From an uncultured Sutterella sp. (lineage in GTDB: Bacteria; Pseudomonadota; Gammaproteobacteria; Burkholderiales; Burkholderiaceae_F), in NCBI GenBank assembly GCA_900545275.1, contig UQYG01000009.1, positions 65,218 to 129,217 of the forward strand: a DNA stretch of 64,000 nt, in the 5' to 3' direction. Positions 61,314-64,000 of the stretch are shown here, in pieces (position 1 is the first letter of the stretch; every line of letters starts with the position of its first letter). The notes under the pieces were generated by a model. That model had not been told where the DNA came from and ran no database searches. It saw only the letters and a list, made by a program, of their open reading frames with translations. A program made the translations under genes and the position numbers.

Positions 61314-62009
61314 ATGCAACGCTGCAGAATCGCTCCTTCCATCCTTTCGGCCGACTTCGCCCGTTTGGGCGAGGAAGTCCGCGACGTGGTCTCGGCCGGC
61401 GCCGACTGGATTCACTTCGACGTGATGGACAATCATTACGTTCCCAACCTCACCGTCGGACCGCAGGTGCTCAAGGCCATTCGTCCCTATAGCGACGTGC
61501 CAATCGACGTGCATCTGATGATCGAGCCCGTGGACGAACTTATTCCGGCCTTCGCCAAGGCGGGAGCCGACTACATCACCTTCCACTGCGAAGCGTCGCG
61601 CCATATCGACCGCACGCTGCAACTCATCAGAAGCTTCGGCGTCAAGGCCGGACTTGTCTTCAATCCCGCGACACCGCTCACCTATCTAGATTACGAACTC
61701 GACAACATCGATCTCGTGCTTCTCATGAGTGTGAATCCCGGGTTCGGCGGACAGAGCTTCATTCCCTCTACCCTGGAGAAGGTGCGTGAGGTCCGCCGCC
61801 GACTCGACGCCTATCGTGCGCAAACGGGTCGGGAAATCCTTCTTGAAGTCGACGGCGGCGTCAAGCCCGACAACATCGCGCGGATCGCCGAGGCAGGCGC
61901 CGACACCTTCGTGGCGGGTTCAGCCGTATTCGGCGCGGGCAGTCCCGAGGGCTACCGTGATGTGATCGCCCGCATGAAGGCGGCTTGCGATGGAGTGTCG
62001 GAAAAGTGA
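61314..62009 (+). CDS. rpe: Ribulose-phosphate 3-epimerase
   Basis: A 231-residue TIM-barrel enzyme of the pentose phosphate pathway. APSILSADFARLGEEV, HFDVMDNHYVPNLT and MSVNPGFGGQSFIP carry the metal and phosphate ligands; VDGGVKPDN is at the end. I chose the ATG at 61314, nine bases after GAGG; a TTG at 61299 contains that site. It overlaps gph by one base. Confidence 0.96.
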   Translation: MQRCRIAPSILSADFARLGEEVRDVVSAGADWIHFDVMDNHYVPNLTVGPQVLKAIRPYSDVPIDVHLMIEPVDELIPAFAKAGADYITFHCEASRHIDRTLQLIRSFGVKAGLVFNPATPLTYLDYELDNIDLVLLMSVNPGFGGQSFIPSTLEKVREVRRRLDAYRAQTGREILLEVDGGVKPDNIARIAEAGADTFVAGSAVFGAGSPEGYRDVIARMKAACDGVSEK

Positions 62010-62680
62010 TGCGGGCGGTTCTTTTTGATTTGGACGGCACTCTCGTCAATTCGCTTCCCGAGATTGCGCACGGCGTCAACGAGGCGTTGGCACGTCAGGG
62101 GAAACCGGCGCTTTTCGACGAGAAAATCGCCGCCATGATCGGGCGCGGCGTCGCCGTTCTTGCGGATCGCGTTGCCGCGGCAAGCGCGCCCGACCACCCG
62201 GATCGCGACCGACTCTTTCGCGACATCGTGGAGGTCTGGGCCGAATCGAACGGTCGGGGAACGGTGCTTTTCCCGGATGCGGCATCCGTCATCGCAGCGC
62301 TTCGCGCCCGCAACATTCGCGTGGGCTTGGTAACGAACAAGCTTCGCGACCTTACGCTTTCTTTTTTGAAGGACCGCGGGATGGAGGACTGGTTCGACGT
62401 CGTGGTGGCTGGGGACGATTGCCCGCAGCCCAAGCCTGCTCCCGACATGATTCTGCGTGCGCTCTCCCAATTGGAAGTGTCCGCCGAACAAGCGGTCATG
62501 GTGGGGGACAGTCGTAATGACGCGCTCGCCGCCCGAGCGGCTGGCGTGCGCGCCGTTCTTCTCACGACCGGATACAACGAAGGCGTGTCGATGGAGGATT
62601 GGGCGAAGCTAGAGGGGTTCGATGCGCCCTATCCCTGTCTGAGTGCCGCACTCAAGACGCTTTGCGGAGAGGAAGAATGA
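62009..62680 (+). CDS. gph: Phosphoglycolate phosphatase (HAD family)
   Basis: A 223-residue HAD hydrolase removing phosphate from 2-phosphoglycolate. Motif I is FDLDGTLVNS, motif II VTNK, and motifs III/IV are in KPAPDMIL and MVGDSRND. The rpe-gph pair is conserved and overlaps as TGATG. The specific substrate rests on context, since HAD paralogues are alike. Confidence 0.9.
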   Translation: MRAVLFDLDGTLVNSLPEIAHGVNEALARQGKPALFDEKIAAMIGRGVAVLADRVAAASAPDHPDRDRLFRDIVEVWAESNGRGTVLFPDAASVIAALRARNIRVGLVTNKLRDLTLSFLKDRGMEDWFDVVVAGDDCPQPKPAPDMILRALSQLEVSAEQAVMVGDSRNDALAARAAGVRAVLLTTGYNEGVSMEDWAKLEGFDAPYPCLSAALKTLCGEEE

Positions 62681-63093
62681 AAGGACTCGGAACGATTCTT
62701 ACGCTCGCTCTCGCAGTCTCTTTGCCATTGGGAGCGTCGGCGGCCGGCGATTTGGCCGCGTGCTATCGGAACGCCAAGGACGTGGCGCAGACGAAGGCAT
62801 GCCTTGAGACAGAATGGAAGGCCGTGCAGGCCGAACACAAGGAAGCCGTGGAGCGCGTCGCTTCTTTGGCGAAGGCTTGGGACAAGCCCTACAAGACCCG
62901 GGATCGCTGGAACCGCTTCATTCGGGCCACGCAGAACTTTGAAACCTGGGCGCGTCGGGAGTGTGAGTTTGTGAAGATGACGACAAAGGGAAACCGTACG
63001 ACGGAACAGGCGGCGGAGTTGGCTTGCCGGATCAATCTCTACCGCGTACGCATCGACATGTTGGAAAACCACTATTTGAGCAGCCAAAAGTGA
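62677..63093 (+). CDS. Secreted DUF1311-like protein (LprI-type)
   Basis: A 138-residue exported protein: signal peptide at residues 1-23 (LALAVSLPLGASAA), then about 115 residues with four to five Cys in a spacing like DUF1311 (LAACYRNAKD, KACLETEW, RRECEFVK, ELACRINLY). Members of that group include lysozyme inhibitor LprI, but most have no known function. It overlaps gph (ATGA) and ung (GTGA). No function is claimed. Confidence 0.72.
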   Translation: MKGLGTILTLALAVSLPLGASAAGDLAACYRNAKDVAQTKACLETEWKAVQAEHKEAVERVASLAKAWDKPYKTRDRWNRFIRATQNFETWARRECEFVKMTTKGNRTTEQAAELACRINLYRVRIDMLENHYLSSQK

Positions 63094-63782
63094 CGATTGA
63101 CTGGAGTACCTCGCGGCTGACCGGACGCTGGAAGTCGCTTACCGAAGAGTTTTTGGCGTCTCCAGGAGGGGAGGCGTTGCGCCGCCGCATCGATGCGGAG
63201 ACGCAACCCGTTTATCCCGTACGTCCCTTCACCGCGGAGGAGATGACGCCCTTCGAGCGCGTGCGGGTGGTCATCGTGGGACAGGACCCCTATCACGGGG
63301 AAGGTGAAGCCATGGGCCTTGCCTTTTCCGTTCCAAAGGAAGTGAAGGTTCCTCCGTCGCTTCGCAACATCTATAAGGAAATCACCGCGGAATACGGCGA
63401 GAGCGCTCCGGTCAGTGGGGATCTCTCCCGTTGGGCGGATCAGGGGGTGCTTCTCATGAACGCCATTCTCACGGTGCGAAAGGACGCCGCGGCGAGTCAT
63501 CGGGGATGGGGGTGGGAGACGCTCACCGACCGATGGCTCTCTGCCCTTTCAAGGGAAAGAAAGGGACTCGTCTTTCTCCTTTGGGGGCGATTCGCGCAAG
63601 AAAAGGCCGTATTGATCGGTTCCGGACATGAAATTCTGACGGCCAACCATCCCTCTCCCCTCTCGGCAAGGAGGCCTCCGGTTCCTTTTCTGGGGTGCGG
63701 TCATTTCCTGAAAGTGAATGAAATTCTACGGGCGCAAGGGGAATCGCCGATCGAGTGGTTTCCCGGGATGCGAGAACGATAA
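63090..63782 (+). CDS. ung: Uracil-DNA glycosylase
   Basis: A 230-residue family 1 enzyme that removes uracil from DNA. The water-activating motif GQDPYHG (Asp66) and the DNA-minor-groove motif HPSPLSA are intact. The start GTG at 63090 overlaps the previous stop by three bases. No later start is better placed. Last gene of the rpe-gph-DUF1311-ung string and adjacent to an rRNA operon promoter. Confidence 0.95.
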   Translation: MTIDWSTSRLTGRWKSLTEEFLASPGGEALRRRIDAETQPVYPVRPFTAEEMTPFERVRVVIVGQDPYHGEGEAMGLAFSVPKEVKVPPSLRNIYKEITAEYGESAPVSGDLSRWADQGVLLMNAILTVRKDAAASHRGWGWETLTDRWLSALSRERKGLVFLLWGRFAQEKAVLIGSGHEILTANHPSPLSARRPPVPFLGCGHFLKVNEILRAQGESPIEWFPGMRER

Positions 63783-63801
63783 AAAAAGTCAAATAGGCCC
63801 T

Positions 63802-63830
63802 TGACAAAATCGGTCAAATCTGGCAGAATT
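63802..63830 (+). promoter_or_regulatory. rRNA operon promoter P1
   Basis: TTGACA (63802-63807), 17 bases, CAGAAT (63825-63830). TTGAC/GTCAA half-sites recur at 63789-63793, 63802-63806 and 63814-63818. Confidence 0.85.
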
Positions 63831-63842
63831 TCAGTTCTTCGC

Positions 63843-63859
63843 TCGACGCATCGTTGAGT
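63843..63859 (+). other. Hairpin between rRNA promoters P1 and P2
   Basis: CTCGACG-CAT-CGTTGAG, a 7-bp stem with one G-U pair, would be near the 5-prime end of P1 transcripts. Confidence 0.5.
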
Positions 63860-63887
63860 GGATGCAGAAAAGAAAGCAACAGTGCCT

Positions 63888-63916
63888 TGACAAAGACATT
63901 GAAGTTTGATAGAATG
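63888..63916 (+). promoter_or_regulatory. rRNA operon promoter P2
   Basis: TTGACA (63888-63893), 17 bases, TAGAAT (63911-63916). With P1 it forms the usual tandem arrangement. Confidence 0.9.
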
Positions 63917-63943
63917 CAAAACCTGTTCCGTGATGAGCGGACT

Positions 63944-64000
63944 GTTCTTTAACAATTCGAATTCAACGAACCGATAAGTGTGAGCATCGGCGGTTGTTCT
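63944..64000 (+). promoter_or_regulatory. rRNA leader with boxA antitermination site
   Basis: TGTTCTTTAACAA (63944-63956) matches the boxA element bound by NusB-S10. CCGATAAGTGTG soon after is typical of betaproteobacterial 16S leaders. The 16S rRNA gene itself is outside the window. Confidence 0.85.

Overview
The window reads as chromosomal DNA of a betaproteobacterium of the order Burkholderiales. A reduced, gut-type lineage such as Sutterellaceae is my best guess, inferred from gene order and gene absences without any database search. Supporting signs are the gene strings mlaFEDACB-murA-hinT-tatABC-HtrA protease-Nif3-sspA-sspB and cyaY / lptM-lysA / mrcA, and an rRNA leader at the right edge with a betaproteobacterial look. 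Nearly every gene is a conserved housekeeping gene. I see no prophage, insertion sequence, CRISPR array, toxin-antitoxin pair or biosynthetic cluster.

Layout. 1-1412: folE2 (cut by the window edge, minus strand) and an orphan membrane protein. 1441-20335: tRNA-Tyr, tRNA-Thr, tuf, tRNA-Trp, secE-nusG, rplKA, rplJL, rpoBC, rpsL-rpsG-fusA and a second tuf. 20366-34453: the S10, spc and alpha ribosomal protein clusters with secY, rpmJ and rpoA. 34526-42264: hslR, then minus-strand engB-hemB, guaC and lptM-lysA, the plus-strand frataxin cyaY, and mrcA. 42461-48049: a thioesterase, the Mla lipid-transport operon and murA. 48173-53577: hinT, tatABC, an HtrA-type protease, a Nif3-family protein, sspA and sspB. 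53612-63782: tRNA-Thr, yddG, hemA-prfA-prmC, queC, tRNA-Phe, a DsbC-like protein, mltA and a translationally coupled rpe-gph-DUF1311-ung string. 63802-64000: tandem promoters and a boxA of an rRNA operon whose 16S gene lies beyond the window.

The first half is therefore almost entirely transcription and translation machinery; the second half is envelope maintenance (Mla, MurA, PBP1A, MltA, Tat, DsbC), haem synthesis and nucleotide/tRNA modification. The two tuf genes are identical over about 1.2 kb, which suggests ongoing gene conversion.

The most unusual signal is regulatory. Several boundaries in the ribosomal region carry a core promoter that overlaps or abuts an inverted repeat. The clearest case is before rpsJ, where the -10 element is the loop of an intrinsic-terminator-like hairpin, so a transcript started there would lack the left arm. 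Similar geometry is visible before secE, rplK, rpsL, rplC, rplN and rpmJ. Other observations are missing genes at conserved positions (infA, rplQ, his operon, petABC), overlapping start codons of the divergent genes lptM and cyaY, a three-way-junction leader next to the rplJ ribosome binding site, and a terminator-like hairpin between tatA and tatB.
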